In this document: positions 17,034 through 27,198 of the stretch, piece after piece
How positions within the stretch are numbered: the stretch's first letter is position 1
Layout of the letters: every line of letters begins with the position of its first letter
Assembly (NCBI GenBank): GCA_020438355.1
Contig: JAGQUT010000011.1
Location: 1 to 55,014 of the forward strand
Origin: Solirubrobacterales bacterium
GTDB taxonomy: Bacteria; Actinomycetota; Thermoleophilia; Solirubrobacterales; 70-9
Reading direction: 5' to 3'
Length of the DNA stretch: 55,014 bases
Made by a program: the position numbers and the translations under genes
The notes under the pieces: generated by a model
Databases searched by the model: none
Told to the model about the DNA's origin: nothing
What the model saw: the letters and a program-made list of their open reading frames with translations, nothing else

Positions 17034-19214
17034 GTGGAATCGGCGACGGAGGCAAGAAGCGGGACGGGGGCAGCTACCCCTGTTCCCGGCGGTCTGCTCC
17101 CACGGACCAGGTTGATCGATGGCCTCACCTCCGCCGGAAGGTCAAGAGTCGTCGTGCTGGAAGCACCAGCGGGCTACTCGAAGACGACCACCGTGAAGCT
17201 CTGGGATGCCGCCGACGCGCGACCGTTCGCGTGGATCCGGTGCGAATCCCGCCACAATGACCCGGCCCTTCTGGCCGAAGCACTCGTTACGGCCCTGGGA
17301 TCCACCGGGATTGATTCGAAGAGCATCGAGTCGTTGAGGACACCCGTCCCTGATCTCGCGGTCCTGCTCGAGAGGGTCTCTCAGGCGATCGGCGAGCTGA
17401 GGGCCTTCGTGCTGGTAATAGATGACGCGCACCTCCTGGTGGAGGATTCCGCCTGGCAGGTTCTCTATACGGCCATCGTTGCCCTGCCGGAGGGTTCCCA
17501 GGCGGTCCTGGCTACCCGCAACAAGCCCGGTCTGCCGCTCGGTCGGCTTCGCGCCAGGGGAGAGCTCTATGAGCTGGGGATCAACGAACTTGCGCTCACC
17601 CGCCGGGAAAGCCGTGAGCTACTTGCCGGACTGGACCTGGAGCTCGGCGAAGGAGCGGACAGCATTCATGAACTCGCCGAGGGCTGGCCCGCCGCTCTTT
17701 ACCTTGCGGGTTTGGCAATCAAGCAGGGAGCTGGACCGTCAGACATGTCGGGCTTCAACGGAAGGGACCGAATGGTGGTCGAGTACTTCCACGATGAGTT
17801 TTTCCAGGAAATGCCGGCCGACGATGCCCGTTTCCTGTGGCGGACATCGATCCTCAACGAGCTGAACGGACCGCTTTGCGACGCCGTGATGCAGCAGTCC
17901 GGATCGCAAGCGATCCTGGAAAGGCTCGCTGGCGAAAACGTCCTGATAGTCCCCCTGGACCGGGCGGGGAACAGCTTTCGCTATCACCATCTTTTCCAGG
18001 AAATGCTCCAGTCCGAACTGGCAAGGAGGGAACCCGAGGAGGCGAATGACCTCCATCTCCGGGCGGCCACCTGGCTTGCCGCTAACGGGGACATCCCTCG
18101 GGCCACGGAACACGCGATTGCGTCGGGCGACTTCGACCTGGCGGGCTCGATGATTTTCCTGGACATCGCTGACATCACCGGTCGCGGACGCATCGCGACC
18201 CTGGACCGTTGGCTCGCCTCGATAGGTGACGACAGAGTCAGAAGGAATCCGCCGTTGGTGATTGTGCGGACCCATCGGGAACTGGTCATGGGTAACGGTG
18301 ACGAGAGCTTCTACTGGCTGTCAATCGCCGAGCGCCTGATCGGCGAGGATTCTCCGAGCTACGGGGACTTTCTGAACGCCAGGGCCACCATGGGACCCGA
18401 CGGGCCTGAAGGCATGATTAGGGACGCTCAACTGGCCGCCGAACTAATCAGTCCGGACAGTCCTTTTCAGGTCTCCGCGAAGCTTTACGAGGGCATCGGG
18501 TACTTCCTGACGGAAGACAACAGAGCAGAAGAAACGCTTCGGGTTGCGGCTCGCGAGGCATCCGCCGTGTCCACCGTGATCCAGAGTCTTGCGCTGGCTC
18601 ACCTGGCGTTGCTCGATCTTGAAATGGGGCGGCCGGTTGACGCTCACAGGCATATCTCCAGGGCAAGGGACCAGGTTCGGCGTTGTGGCCTCGGGTCCAT
18701 GGCCGCCATGGCACTTGTCTTCTCGGTACTCGTCAAAGTGCTGATCAGGGTCGGCAAATCCGAGGAGGCCGTAGTTGCCCTGGAGCAAAGCCGGAGACTC
18801 AGCGAAACGATGGAGGACTACGTCGGCTGGTACGAGGCGGAGCTCTCTCTTACGAGGTGCCAGGCGATGATCCAGAACGGGCAGTTCGAGACTGCCGCGG
18901 AGCTTCTCGGCCAGGCCGAGGTGTTCGTCGGGCGCACCAAGGGTGCAACCCGGCTGGAGCAATGGCTCGAGGAAGCCCGGGTGACTCTCGCTCGGCCGGC
19001 AGCGGGAGCAATGAACCTGACCAGGGCCGAGCTGCGGACGCTTCAGTTTCTCCCCAGTCATCATTCGTTTCGCTCGATCGGTGAGCAGCTCTACCTCTCG
19101 CAGAACACCGTCAAGACACAAGCCAACTCCCTTTATCGAAAGCTCGGAGTGAACTCACGGGCAGAAGCTGTCATGGAAGGTCGACGGCTCGGGCTCCTGG
19201 ATGGTGGCGAGTGA
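17034..19214 (+). CDS. MalT-type (LAL) LuxR transcription regulator
   Basis: A 726-aa regulator: N-terminal STAND-type ATPase, central helical (TPR/MalT-like) region, C-terminal LuxR helix-turn-helix. The P-loop reads APAGYSKTTT (44-53), with Ser in place of the last Gly of GxGKT. Walker B is FVLVIDDAHLL. The HTH is at about 660-720 (LTRAELRTLQFLPSH...IGEQLYLSQNTVKTQANSLYRKLGV). Such proteins oligomerise on binding a small-molecule ligand and ATP, then activate promoters. The start is GTG at 17034 with no clear ribosome-binding site. Its neighbours (DUF7144, arylsulfatase, DUF6325, SHOCT) suggest it controls this cluster; the ligand is unknown. Confidence 0.92.
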   Translation: MESATEARSGTGAATPVPGGLLPRTRLIDGLTSAGRSRVVVLEAPAGYSKTTTVKLWDAADARPFAWIRCESRHNDPALLAEALVTALGSTGIDSKSIESLRTPVPDLAVLLERVSQAIGELRAFVLVIDDAHLLVEDSAWQVLYTAIVALPEGSQAVLATRNKPGLPLGRLRARGELYELGINELALTRRESRELLAGLDLELGEGADSIHELAEGWPAALYLAGLAIKQGAGPSDMSGFNGRDRMVVEYFHDEFFQEMPADDARFLWRTSILNELNGPLCDAVMQQSGSQAILERLAGENVLIVPLDRAGNSFRYHHLFQEMLQSELARREPEEANDLHLRAATWLAANGDIPRATEHAIASGDFDLAGSMIFLDIADITGRGRIATLDRWLASIGDDRVRRNPPLVIVRTHRELVMGNGDESFYWLSIAERLIGEDSPSYGDFLNARATMGPDGPEGMIRDAQLAAELISPDSPFQVSAKLYEGIGYFLTEDNRAEETLRVAAREASAVSTVIQSLALAHLALLDLEMGRPVDAHRHISRARDQVRRCGLGSMAAMALVFSVLVKVLIRVGKSEEAVVALEQSRRLSETMEDYVGWYEAELSLTRCQAMIQNGQFETAAELLGQAEVFVGRTKGATRLEQWLEEARVTLARPAAGAMNLTRAELRTLQFLPSHHSFRSIGEQLYLSQNTVKTQANSLYRKLGVNSRAEAVMEGRRLGLLDGGE

Positions 19215-19317
19215 TCGGATCGGTCAGCAATCATCCGCTTCGGGTGACGCGCAAGAAGCGCATGCAAATAGATTGCGTGAAGTCGAGTTTTCTGGAAAGT
19301 CGAGGAAGGACAGTCAA

Positions 19318-19752
19318 TTGAGCGAAGAAATCGAAGACATGGGACCGGTCGACTACATCCTGGTCGAGTGGCCCGACAATGAGCCGACCGGCGAGGCCAT
19401 TCCGTACCTGGTTGATCTGGTCGACAGTGGCCTGATCCGCATCCTTGATCTTGCGTTCATCGTCAAGAACGAGGACGGATCCGTGACCGAGCTCGAGATC
19501 TCTGACTTGGGTGGTGACACCGAGTCCTTCGCCGTCTTTGAGGGTGCCTCCTCCGGGCTCATCGATGAGTCCGACCATGCTGAGGCCGGGGAAGCACTGG
19601 AAACCGGTCGGGCAGCCGCACTGCTCGTATATGAAAACCGCTGGGCTGCTCCTTTCGCCTCTGCCGTTCGCCGTTCCGGCGGGCAGCTTGTAGCCAGTGG
19701 CCGGATCCCGGTTCAGGCTCTGATCGCCAGCCTGGACGCTGCCGAAGCCTAG
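19318..19752 (+). CDS. DUF6325 family protein
   Basis: A 144-aa soluble protein starting at a TTG preceded by AGGAAGGA (19303-19310). The open frame reaches back into the end of the LuxR gene, but the family starts near MGPVDYILVEWP, just eight codons after this TTG. It has the features I associate with DUF6325: short beta-alpha units (LVDSGLIRILDLAFIVKNEDGSV), an acidic mid-region and a final segment (GRAAALLVYENRWAAPFA, SGGQLVASGRIP) like a two-component stress module. No catalytic motif is visible. It is followed 27 bases later by a SHOCT protein, a pairing known in actinobacteria. The function is unknown. Confidence 0.85.
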   Translation: MSEEIEDMGPVDYILVEWPDNEPTGEAIPYLVDLVDSGLIRILDLAFIVKNEDGSVTELEISDLGGDTESFAVFEGASSGLIDESDHAEAGEALETGRAAALLVYENRWAAPFASAVRRSGGQLVASGRIPVQALIASLDAAEA

Positions 19753-19779
19753 GAATCACGAGAAAGACGAGGAAAGAAA

Positions 19780-20061
19780 ATGCCAGGACTAATCAGAGGA
19801 GTTGCCCGGACCGCCGTGGTGGCCGGAACCGCAACCGCCGTCAGCAATCGCGTTTCCCGCCGTCAGGGTGAGAGGTGGGCACAGCAGGAGGCTCAGCAGG
19901 CCCCGCCACAGCAGCAGTATGTGGAACAGGCCCCAGCCGCGCCTGCGCCGGCAGCGGCCGATCCGATCGCACAGCTCAAGGAACTGGGCGAGCTGCACCA
20001 GAGTGGCGTCCTCACCGACGAGGAGTTTGCCGCTCAGAAAGCCAAGATTCTAGGTAGCTAA
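19780..20061 (+). CDS. SHOCT-domain protein
   Basis: A 93-aa protein. The N-terminus (GLIRGVARTAVVAGTATAVS) is an amphipathic or weakly membrane-associated helix. A Gln/Pro/Ala-rich linker follows (about 40-62). The last 30 residues form a SHOCT motif (DPIAQLKELGELHQSGVLTDEEF...KAKILGS), a short C-terminal oligomerisation motif in many small bacterial proteins. A ribosome-binding site (GAGGAAAG) precedes the ATG. It is in an apparent unit with the DUF6325 gene. The function is unknown. Confidence 0.88.
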   Translation: MPGLIRGVARTAVVAGTATAVSNRVSRRQGERWAQQEAQQAPPQQQYVEQAPAAPAPAAADPIAQLKELGELHQSGVLTDEEFAAQKAKILGS

Positions 20062-20084
20062 GACCGATTCGTCATGATCTGGGC

Positions 20085-20414
20085 ATGGAGGCCCACATCA
20101 CCGACGAAGAGTTCGAAGCCCTGATCGTCAGGGCGATCGAGCGTCTGCCAGACCAGTTTCAGGAGGTGATCGCCACAGTGCCGGTGATCGTCTCCGACCA
20201 GGGGCGCGAGCGCCACGCCTACGGCCTCTATCAGGGGGACGGCATCGCCCGCGACAACTTCCCGGACAGGATCGTGATCTTCAAAGACACGCTGACCCGT
20301 GACTTCGGGCATGACCGGCAGTTGCTTGCCGACCAGGTCGAGCGGACGGTCCGCCACGAACTCGGCCATCATCTTGGATACGACGAGGGTGGTGTCCAGG
20401 GCCTCGGGCTGTGA
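20085..20414 (+). CDS. Zincin-like metallopeptidase, 109 aa
   Basis: A minimal metallopeptidase-fold protein (PF06262-like, formerly COG3824). The zinc site HELGHHLGYDE sits at the C-terminus: H91, E92, H95, with D100 likely the third ligand position. Length (about 110 aa) and motif placement match the family. No signal peptide is present, so it acts in the cytosol. Proteolytic activity has not generally been shown for these proteins. It starts 23 bases after the SHOCT gene and is followed 26 bases later by the cyclophilin gene, so all may be read together. Confidence 0.88.
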   Translation: MEAHITDEEFEALIVRAIERLPDQFQEVIATVPVIVSDQGRERHAYGLYQGDGIARDNFPDRIVIFKDTLTRDFGHDRQLLADQVERTVRHELGHHLGYDEGGVQGLGL

Positions 20415-20440
20415 GCGCTCCCGGCGTGTAGGCTCGCGGC

Positions 20441-20896
20441 ATGTCCAAAGCAACGCTCAACACCACGGCCGGGCCGATCACGATCGCATTCTTCGATGAC
20501 GACGCGCCCAAGACGGTCGAGAACTTCCGCAAGCTCGCCGCCGACGGCTTCTACGACGACCTGACCTTTCATCGGGTCATCAAGGACTTCATGATCCAGG
20601 GCGGGTGCCCCCTCGGTACCGGCACCGGCGGTCCGGGGTACACCTTCGAAGACGAGTTCAACGACCACAAGGTCGTCCGTGGAGCTCTCGCGATGGCCAA
20701 CGCCGGTCCCAACACCAACGGCTCACAGTTCTTCATCGTGACCATTCCCGCAGCCGACTGGCTCGACGGCAAGCACACTGTTTTCGGTGAGGTCGTCGAA
20801 GGCATGGACGTAGTCGATGCCATCGAGGCGACCGCTACCGACGGCCGCGACATGCCCCTCGAACCGCAGGTAATCAGCTCGGTCGAACTCTCCTGA
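20441..20896 (+). CDS. Peptidyl-prolyl cis-trans isomerase, cyclophilin type
   Basis: A 151-aa single-domain cyclophilin that isomerises Xaa-Pro bonds. Active-site motifs are [13 protein letters not shown] (with the catalytic Arg), GSQFFIVT and [12 protein letters not shown]. There is no signal peptide, so it is cytosolic. The compact length matches bacterial cytosolic cyclophilins. It ends close to the convergent aquaporin gene with a hairpin between. Confidence 0.96.
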   Translation: MSKATLNTTAGPITIAFFDDDAPKTVENFRKLAADGFYDDLTFHRVIKDFMIQGGCPLGTGTGGPGYTFEDEFNDHKVVRGALAMANAGPNTNGSQFFIVTIPAADWLDGKHTVFGEVVEGMDVVDAIEATATDGRDMPLEPQVISSVELS

Positions 20897-20904
20897 ATTC
20901 TGGT

Positions 20905-20928
20905 GCCATCCGGTACAGACCGGGTGGC
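20905..20928. terminator. Hairpin between cyclophilin and aquaporin genes
   Basis: A 10-bp stem with one G-T pair (GCCATCCGGT at 20905-20914, ACCGGGTGGC at 20919-20928) closes on ACAG. It fills the gap between convergent stop codons and probably ends both transcripts. No T run is present. Confidence 0.5.
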
Positions 20929-20941
20929 CCAGTCTTGCCGC

Positions 20942-21754
20942 TCAGGGCTTGTCGGGGTCGGCGACCTCGGTCTCCAGGTCGCCCTGGGCGGCCGTTGATC
21001 CGATTCTCCCGCCGCCGGAGCCTCTCAACAGGAAGGCCGCCCCTACGGCGACCGTCGCCCCCAGCAGGGGGCCGGCGACGTAGACCCAGTACGCGGTGAA
21101 GTCGCCCCCGATCAGGTCCGGGCCGAAGGTGCGCGCAGGGTTCATCGAAGCCCCCGAGATCGGACTTCCCCAGAGTCCCGCGAGGGCGATGTAGGAACCA
21201 ACCGCCAGCGCCCCGATAGTGCCGACGTTCTGCGCTCCCGAAGCAGTCCCGAGGATCACGCTGAGGAGGCCGAACGTGAGGACCGCTTCCATCCAGAAGG
21301 CCGAACCGTTCGAGTAACCGTCTGCGGGATAGTTGGAGCCGTATACGGCTGAGACATCGACCACCTGCTGGAGGAACAGGCAAGCGAGCGTCGCTCCGAT
21401 CAACTGAACCACGATGTATCCGGGCACTCTGCGCCAGGGAAAGTCCCTGCGCAGGGCAAAGGCAAAACTGACCGCTGGGTTCAGGTGGGCGCCTGAAATC
21501 CTGCCCATGAAGAGGATGATCGCCGCGACCATGAGCCCCGGCGCGACTACCGCGGCCGCACGGCTGATGGTGTCGGGAAAGGCCTGGCCCATCATTCCAC
21601 CGCCAGCGGCCACAAGGACCAGAAAAAAGGTCCCGTACAACTCGGAGAAGAGCCGTCTCCATTCCTGACCCGGATCGTTGAAGTCCTCTGCCGGTTCGAT
21701 CACATCCCGCTCGAAGAGGTCGAGGACTTCCTGCTTCACCTGCTGGTCTGCCAT
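20942..21754 (-). CDS. Aquaporin / MIP family channel
   Basis: A 270-aa membrane channel with six helices and the two half-helix signatures: HLNPAVSF (N92-A94) and MNPARTFGP (N205-A207), followed by the conserved Arg208 of the selectivity filter. It could pass water or small neutral solutes; the filter residues do not clearly mark a glycerol channel. The N-terminus has an extra 30-residue acidic cytosolic stretch and the C-terminus a hydrophilic tail. It lies ten bases downstream of the K+ channel gene on the same strand, so the two are probably cotranscribed, which suggests a joint role in osmotic balance. Confidence 0.93.
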   Translation of the reverse strand: MADQQVKQEVLDLFERDVIEPAEDFNDPGQEWRRLFSELYGTFFLVLVAAGGGMMGQAFPDTISRAAAVVAPGLMVAAIILFMGRISGAHLNPAVSFAFALRRDFPWRRVPGYIVVQLIGATLACLFLQQVVDVSAVYGSNYPADGYSNGSAFWMEAVLTFGLLSVILGTASGAQNVGTIGALAVGSYIALAGLWGSPISGASMNPARTFGPDLIGGDFTAYWVYVAGPLLGATVAVGAAFLLRGSGGGRIGSTAAQGDLETEVADPDKP

Positions 21755-21764
21755 ATGGCCCGGG

Positions 21765-22835
21765 TCAGACGTTCTGCTCTTCGGCCTGCTCGGCGTCGGG
21801 GAGGGTCTGTTCGATGTAGATGACCTGATCGCCGCGGCGCAGGACTTCGCAGGACTCGTCTCCCGGCCGGTGGACCTGGCCGTTGCGAATGACGGCGATC
21901 GCGGTTTCGGTGTGGAGTTGTTCGAGAGGTTCGCCGTCTACCGCGACGTGTCTCTCGTTGATATCCAGGCCGTCGCCGAAGGTGAGCAGGTCGTTGACCA
22001 CACGGGCTGCTTCCGGTGTCTCGGCGGCCATTCCCAGAATCCGGCCCGCGGAGCTGGAGGACACGATCACCTCGGTCGCCCTGGCCGAATCGAGCAGGTC
22101 GCGGTTTGACTCCTCCTTGCAGGCGGCGATGACGACGCAGTCACTGTTCAACTCGCGGATCCTCAGGACGGTCAGGATCGTCTGCTCGTCGGAGCTGAGT
22201 GCGACGATTACTTTCCGAGCGGTGCCCACCCGGGCCGCGTCGAGAATCGGGTTCTCGTAAGCCTTGCCGCTGATTCCGGTAATGCCAAGCCGGTTGGCCT
22301 CATCGAGGGCATCCTCGTTTTCGTCGATGACAACGACCTCTGTTTCTTCGCTGTGCTCCCGGATGTACTCGTAGGCGGCACGACCCTTCACGCCGAATCC
22401 ACAGATGACCACGTGATCCTTGAGGTCACGCTGCCACTTGCGGAGGCGAAACTGGAATCTGGACTGCTCGGCCAAGACCTGAAGCGTAGTACCAACCAGC
22501 AGGATGATGAACAGAATCCTGATCGGGGTGACGACGATGGTCGTGATCAGGCGCGAGCCCTGGGTCACCGGAACGATGTCGCCGTACCCTGTTGTGGTGA
22601 TCGTCACCGTTGCGTAATAGAGCGAGTCGATGAAGGTCAGCGGCTGGCTTGGATCCTCGTTGTCGATGTAGGCATCCCTGCCTATGTAGGTGATCAGGGT
22701 GACCAGCATCAGCAAGGCGGTTGCCAGGCCGACTCGCTGGAGGATCGCTTTTAGCGGGTCGGTCTGGACCCGGGCGAAACGGAACCGGGTCGGGGCCACC
22801 GGCAACTGGGGCGGTTGTCTGCGCTCCCTTCTCAA
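21765..22835 (-). CDS. Two-TM potassium channel with RCK domain
   Basis: A 356-aa ligand-gated K+ channel subunit. Two membrane helices (about 34-52 and 96-118) flank a pore loop with the K+ filter TTTGYGD (80-86). An RCK/TrkA-N Rossmann domain follows (HVVICGFGVKGRAAYEYI, 141-158; acidic VVVIDENEDA), then a TrkA-C domain up to about residue 345. Such channels are tetramers gated by nucleotides or Ca2+ at the RCK ring. The start given is TTG at 22835; a GTG at codon 13 is an alternative. It is divergent from the mutA gene and upstream of the aquaporin gene. Confidence 0.93.
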   Translation of the reverse strand: MRRERRQPPQLPVAPTRFRFARVQTDPLKAILQRVGLATALLMLVTLITYIGRDAYIDNEDPSQPLTFIDSLYYATVTITTTGYGDIVPVTQGSRLITTIVVTPIRILFIILLVGTTLQVLAEQSRFQFRLRKWQRDLKDHVVICGFGVKGRAAYEYIREHSEETEVVVIDENEDALDEANRLGITGISGKAYENPILDAARVGTARKVIVALSSDEQTILTVLRIRELNSDCVVIAACKEESNRDLLDSARATEVIVSSSSAGRILGMAAETPEAARVVNDLLTFGDGLDINERHVAVDGEPLEQLHTETAIAVIRNGQVHRPGDESCEVLRRGDQVIYIEQTLPDAEQAEEQNV

Positions 22836-22918
22836 GTGGCAGCAGCATAGAGCGGCGAGGCGGAAGCCGGCCCCGGACAGGTACCCTGCAAGCCCCGTGT
22901 TTACCTCTCTGGAGTGTC

Positions 22919-24988
22919 ATGTCCGAGTCCCTCGCTGACGGTTTCGAACCCGTTTCGTTCGAGCAGTGGAGTGAAGCTGCGACGAAGGGTGACGAGAACG
23001 TAGCCCTGATGACCCTGCTCGAGAACGGGGTTGAAGCGAAGTGGCTCTACACCCCGAAGGACGCGATCGCCCCCGATCCATCCGGACTCCCGGGCAAGGT
23101 GCCCTTCGTGCGCGGCACCAGGGCCGGCCGTCACTGGCAGATCCGGCAGGAACAGACGAACCCCGATCGCGTCCGGGCAAACGCCGAACTGCTCGAGGAC
23201 CTGAACGGGAACGTGAACGAGTTCACCCTCCGGTTCGATCAGGCAGCCCGGGAGGGACTTGCGCCGGGCACGCCCGGGTTTGACGCTGCCCGCGGCGTTG
23301 ACGGGATCGCCATCTCCAACCTGGACCATCTGAGTGAAGTGCTCGAGGGCGTACACCTTGAAATGGTCCGCGTGGCGCTTGAAGCGGGTGCCGCGGCGCC
23401 CGCCGCTGCCGCACTGCTCGCGGCTCATTGGCGCGAGACCGGCATTTCGCCGGAACAGGCACGTGGGTCCTTCCGACATGACCCACTCGCCGCTCTGGCC
23501 CGGACGGGTCAACTGGCTGCGGAACCGGAAGAGGTTCTGGCCAGGGCCGGTGCCCTTGCAGCCGAGACCGCACGCGACTGGCCCGCCGCCCGGGCCCTCG
23601 CGGTGGAGACCGGGATCTACGTTGAAGCCGGCGCCACCGCTGGCTGGGAACTTGGTATCGCCATCGCCACCGGCGTCGAGTACCTCCGCGCGGCCGTGAC
23701 CGCGGGACTTGATCCGGCCGTGGCTGCCAGCCAGATCGAGTTCGACCTTTCGGTTGGCCCCGACCAGTTTCTGGAGATGGCCAAGTTCAGGGCGATCCGT
23801 CGACTCTGGGCCCGGGTACTGGAGGAGTCAGGTGTCGACGAGGCAGATCGTCACTCGCCGACCTACGCGACAACCTCGGCCCGGATGATCAGCGCGGTTG
23901 ATCCCTGGGTGAACATGCTTCGAGTCACAACCGCCGCCTTCGCGGCAGGCACCGGGGGCGCCGACGGCGTCACCGTCACTCCCTTCGACCGGATGATCGG
24001 CCAGCCGGGTGATCTGGGCCGCCGGATTGCCCGCAACACCCAGACCATCCTCCAGGACGAATCATCGCTCGGGCGTATCGCCGATCCGCTCGCGGGGTCG
24101 TGGTATGGAGAGGAGCTGACCAACGAGCTTGCGCAGGCAGGCTGGGAGCGGTTCCGGGAGATCGAGCGGGAGGGCGGAGCACTTGCTGCCCTCAGGTCAG
24201 GCTTGATCGCCACGACGCTGACCGGCCTCGCCGACGAGCGCGAGGACGACCTGAACCACCGGCGACGGGTAATGACCGGCGTCAACGAGTTCCCGATGCT
24301 GGGGGACGACGGTGCCGAACCGGAGATGCCCGACCTTTCCAGGGTTGCCGCCGACGGGGAACGGCTCCTGGCCCGGCCCGAACTCTCCGGACTCGACCGC
24401 CTCGCCGGCGCGGATTCAGACCAGTGGTTGGCGACCGCGACATCGCTCGCCAGCTCAGGGGCCAGGGTCGACGAGATCCTCGCCGCGACTGCGGGCGAGA
24501 CCTTCTCGCTGCCTGCGCTCAATCTGCGCCCTGATTCAGCCCCCTTCGAGAGGCTTCGCCGGTCTGCCGCAAGACACGAACAGTCGGGCGGGGAGCGCCC
24601 CCAGATATTCCTGGCCTGCATGGGCTCGATCGCCAGCCACGTCAACTACGCCAACTGGGCCAAGAGCTTCTTCGAGGTGGCCGGCGTCGAGACTGTTCCC
24701 AGCGGAGCCGTCGACAGCAGCGAGGAACTCGCATCGACCCTCAAGGCTGGCGGTTTCGATCTCGTCGCCGTCTGCGCCGGGAAGAACCAGACTCCCGAAG
24801 CAGTCAGCGACCTGGTCAGGCAGCTCCGGGAAGCGGGCGCGAGCTACGTCTACATGGTCAATTCGACTCCCGAACTGAACGAGGCTGCCATGGCAGCCGG
24901 TGCTGACGAGCTCGTCAAGAATGGCGTGAATCTCAGCAAGGTACTCACCGCAACCCTTGAACGCCTCGGCGTGGAGGTGAAGTCATGA
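22919..24988 (+). CDS. mutA: Methylmalonyl-CoA mutase small subunit
   Basis: A 689-aa subunit that pairs with MutB to interconvert methylmalonyl-CoA and succinyl-CoA. I chose the ATG at 22919 (GGAG upstream); longer starts would run through the divergent K+ channel promoter. The TIM-barrel part includes WEQ-like substrate-region motifs and [13 protein letters not shown]. The C-terminal B12-domain fold is kept, but the cobalt-binding D-x-H-x2-G motif is replaced ([14 protein letters not shown]), as expected for the catalytically silent small subunit. It overlaps mutB by four bases (ATGA). Confidence 0.94.
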   Translation: MSESLADGFEPVSFEQWSEAATKGDENVALMTLLENGVEAKWLYTPKDAIAPDPSGLPGKVPFVRGTRAGRHWQIRQEQTNPDRVRANAELLEDLNGNVNEFTLRFDQAAREGLAPGTPGFDAARGVDGIAISNLDHLSEVLEGVHLEMVRVALEAGAAAPAAAALLAAHWRETGISPEQARGSFRHDPLAALARTGQLAAEPEEVLARAGALAAETARDWPAARALAVETGIYVEAGATAGWELGIAIATGVEYLRAAVTAGLDPAVAASQIEFDLSVGPDQFLEMAKFRAIRRLWARVLEESGVDEADRHSPTYATTSARMISAVDPWVNMLRVTTAAFAAGTGGADGVTVTPFDRMIGQPGDLGRRIARNTQTILQDESSLGRIADPLAGSWYGEELTNELAQAGWERFREIEREGGALAALRSGLIATTLTGLADEREDDLNHRRRVMTGVNEFPMLGDDGAEPEMPDLSRVAADGERLLARPELSGLDRLAGADSDQWLATATSLASSGARVDEILAATAGETFSLPALNLRPDSAPFERLRRSAARHEQSGGERPQIFLACMGSIASHVNYANWAKSFFEVAGVETVPSGAVDSSEELASTLKAGGFDLVAVCAGKNQTPEAVSDLVRQLREAGASYVYMVNSTPELNEAAMAAGADELVKNGVNLSKVLTATLERLGVEVKS

Positions 24989-27198
24989 GCGGCATTCCGG
25001 ATTTCTCCGAAGTGGAACTCGGGCCGGTCGAGCAGTCGCCGGCCGATCGGGCTGAACTCGACGCGATCCTAGAGGAGCACGCCGGTAAGGACGGGGACGA
25101 GGTTCGTTGGGAGACCCCCGAAGGAATAACCCTCGACGCTGCCTACACCTCGGAGGCGCTCGAAGGAATCGACTTCCTCGACACCAAGCCGGGCTTCCCG
25201 CCTTTCCTTCGGGGTCCTTACCCCTCGATGTACGTCAACAAGCCGTGGACCATCCGCCAGTACGCGGGCTACTCGACGGCAGAAGAGTCGAACGCGTTCT
25301 ACCGGCGCAACCTCGCCGCCGGCCAGAAGGGCCTTTCGATCGCCTTCGATCTTGCGACGCACCGTGGCTACGACTCCGATCATCCCCGGGTAGCCGGTGA
25401 CGTCGGAATGGCCGGCGTCGCGATTGACTCGATCTACGACATGCGCACCCTCTTCGACGGAATCCCGCTCGAGGAGATGTCGGTCTCGATGACCATGAAC
25501 GGTGCCGTGTTGCCGATCCTCTCGCTGTTCATTGCCGCCGCAGAAGAACAGGGCGTGCCCCATGACCAGATCACCGGCACGATCCAGAACGACATCCTCA
25601 AAGAATTCATGGTGCGGAACACCTACATCTATCCGCCCAAGCCATCGATGAGGATCGTCTCCGACATCATCGGTTACACCTCGAAGGAACTTCCCCGCTT
25701 CAACTCGATCTCGATTTCCGGCTACCACATGCAGGAAGCGGGGGCGAGCGCCGACCTCGAACTGGGCTACACACTTTCGGATGGCGTCGAGTACGTAAAG
25801 GCCGCCCTCGATTCAGGCCTGGAGATCGACCAGTTCGCACCCCGGCTCTCCTTCTTCTGGGCGATCGGGATGAACTTCTTCATGGAGGTCGCGAAGATGC
25901 GGGCCGGCCGCCTGCTCTGGGCCTCGCTGATCAAGGAGTTTGATCCGAAGAAGGAGCGCTCGATGTCGCTCCGGACCCATTGCCAGACCTCCGGCTGGAG
26001 TCTCGCCGCCCAGGACGTCTACAACAACGTGGTCCGCACCTGCGTCGAGGCGATGGCCGCCACCCAGGGCCACACCCAGTCGCTCCACACCAACGGGTTG
26101 GACGAGGCGCTGGGCCTGCCAACCGACCGGACGGCCCGGATCGCCCGCCAGACCCAGCTATTCCTGCAGCAGGAATCAGGCACCACCCGGGTGATCGATC
26201 CCTGGGCCGGCAGCTACTACGTCGAGTACCTGACCCGGCAGCTTGCCTTGAAGGCGCTCGCCCACATGAAGGAGATCGACGAGGCCGGTGGCATGCCGGA
26301 GGCGATCGCGGCCGGCATCCCGAAGCTTCGAATCGAAGAGTCCGCTGCCCGCACCCAGGCCCGGATCGACTCCGGAAAGCAGACCGTGGTGGGCGTCAAC
26401 TCGTTCAAGCCCGAAAACGACGCGATCGTCAACGTGCTCAAGATCGACAACAACGAGGTCCGTGCGGCGCAGGTCGCAAAACTCGAACGGCTCAAGGCCG
26501 AGCGCGATGATGCCGCCGTTCAGCAGGCCCTTGAACATCTGACCAATGCTGCCCGCAGCGGTGAGGGCAACCTGCTCGACCTGGGAGTCAAGGCCGCAAG
26601 GGTCCATGCCACGGTCGGCGAGATCAGCCTCGCTCTGGAGAAGGAGTACGGTCGGCATCAGGCCGAGATCCGGTCGATCGCGGGCGTCTATCAACAGGAG
26701 GTCGGTGTGGACCAGGGTACTTTCGCTGACACCAAGCGCCTGGTTGAACAATTCGAAGAAGCGGATGGTCGCCGGCCACGAATCCTCGTCGCCAAGATGG
26801 GCCAGGATGGCCACGACCGAGGTCAGAAAGTCATCGCTACCGCATTCGCCGATCTCGGTTTCGACGTTGATATCGGTCCGCTCTTCCAGACCCCGGAAGA
26901 AGTCGCCCGTCAGGCGATCGAAGCTGACGTTCACGCCGTGGGTGTGAGCACACTTGCGGCCGGGCATCTGACCCTGGTCCCGGCGCTCCGCAAGGCGCTC
27001 GATGACCTCGGCCGTGAAGACATCGCGATCGTCGCGGGTGGGGTTATTCCGCCGGTTGACTTCGAACCTCTCCACGAGGCTGGCGCAGACCTGATCTTCC
27101 CGCCAGGCACGGTCATCGGTGAGGCCGCAGAGGAACTGCTCCTGCTGCTGATCGAAAAGCGTGGGCTCGACGTCCAGACCGGGTCCCCCTCGGCCTGA
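24985..27198 (+). CDS. mutB: Methylmalonyl-CoA mutase large subunit
   Basis: A 737-aa catalytic subunit that binds adenosylcobalamin. The barrel domain starts near [15 protein letters not shown] (substrate-contacting residues) and includes [11 protein letters not shown]. The C-terminal domain has the B12 signature GQDGHDRG (D608-x-H610-x2-G613), with H610 as lower cobalt ligand, followed by GVSTLAAGH and VAGGVIPP. The stop overlaps the meaB start by one base (TGATG). The pathway is propionyl-CoA and branched-chain amino-acid catabolism, or the reverse flow towards propionyl-CoA. No cobalamin riboswitch is seen in the 83-base upstream gap. Confidence 0.97.
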   Translation: MSGIPDFSEVELGPVEQSPADRAELDAILEEHAGKDGDEVRWETPEGITLDAAYTSEALEGIDFLDTKPGFPPFLRGPYPSMYVNKPWTIRQYAGYSTAEESNAFYRRNLAAGQKGLSIAFDLATHRGYDSDHPRVAGDVGMAGVAIDSIYDMRTLFDGIPLEEMSVSMTMNGAVLPILSLFIAAAEEQGVPHDQITGTIQNDILKEFMVRNTYIYPPKPSMRIVSDIIGYTSKELPRFNSISISGYHMQEAGASADLELGYTLSDGVEYVKAALDSGLEIDQFAPRLSFFWAIGMNFFMEVAKMRAGRLLWASLIKEFDPKKERSMSLRTHCQTSGWSLAAQDVYNNVVRTCVEAMAATQGHTQSLHTNGLDEALGLPTDRTARIARQTQLFLQQESGTTRVIDPWAGSYYVEYLTRQLALKALAHMKEIDEAGGMPEAIAAGIPKLRIEESAARTQARIDSGKQTVVGVNSFKPENDAIVNVLKIDNNEVRAAQVAKLERLKAERDDAAVQQALEHLTNAARSGEGNLLDLGVKAARVHATVGEISLALEKEYGRHQAEIRSIAGVYQQEVGVDQGTFADTKRLVEQFEEADGRRPRILVAKMGQDGHDRGQKVIATAFADLGFDVDIGPLFQTPEEVARQAIEADVHAVGVSTLAAGHLTLVPALRKALDDLGREDIAIVAGGVIPPVDFEPLHEAGADLIFPPGTVIGEAAEELLLLLIEKRGLDVQTGSPSA

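Noticed and set aside
22721-22918. Upstream extension of the mutA frame
   Set aside because: It overlaps the start of the divergent K+ channel and does not resemble mutase N-termini; the ATG at 22919 with GGAG is preferred.
22836-22918. Cobalamin riboswitch before the mutase operon
   Set aside because: The gap is only 83 bases and shows no B12-box-like element.
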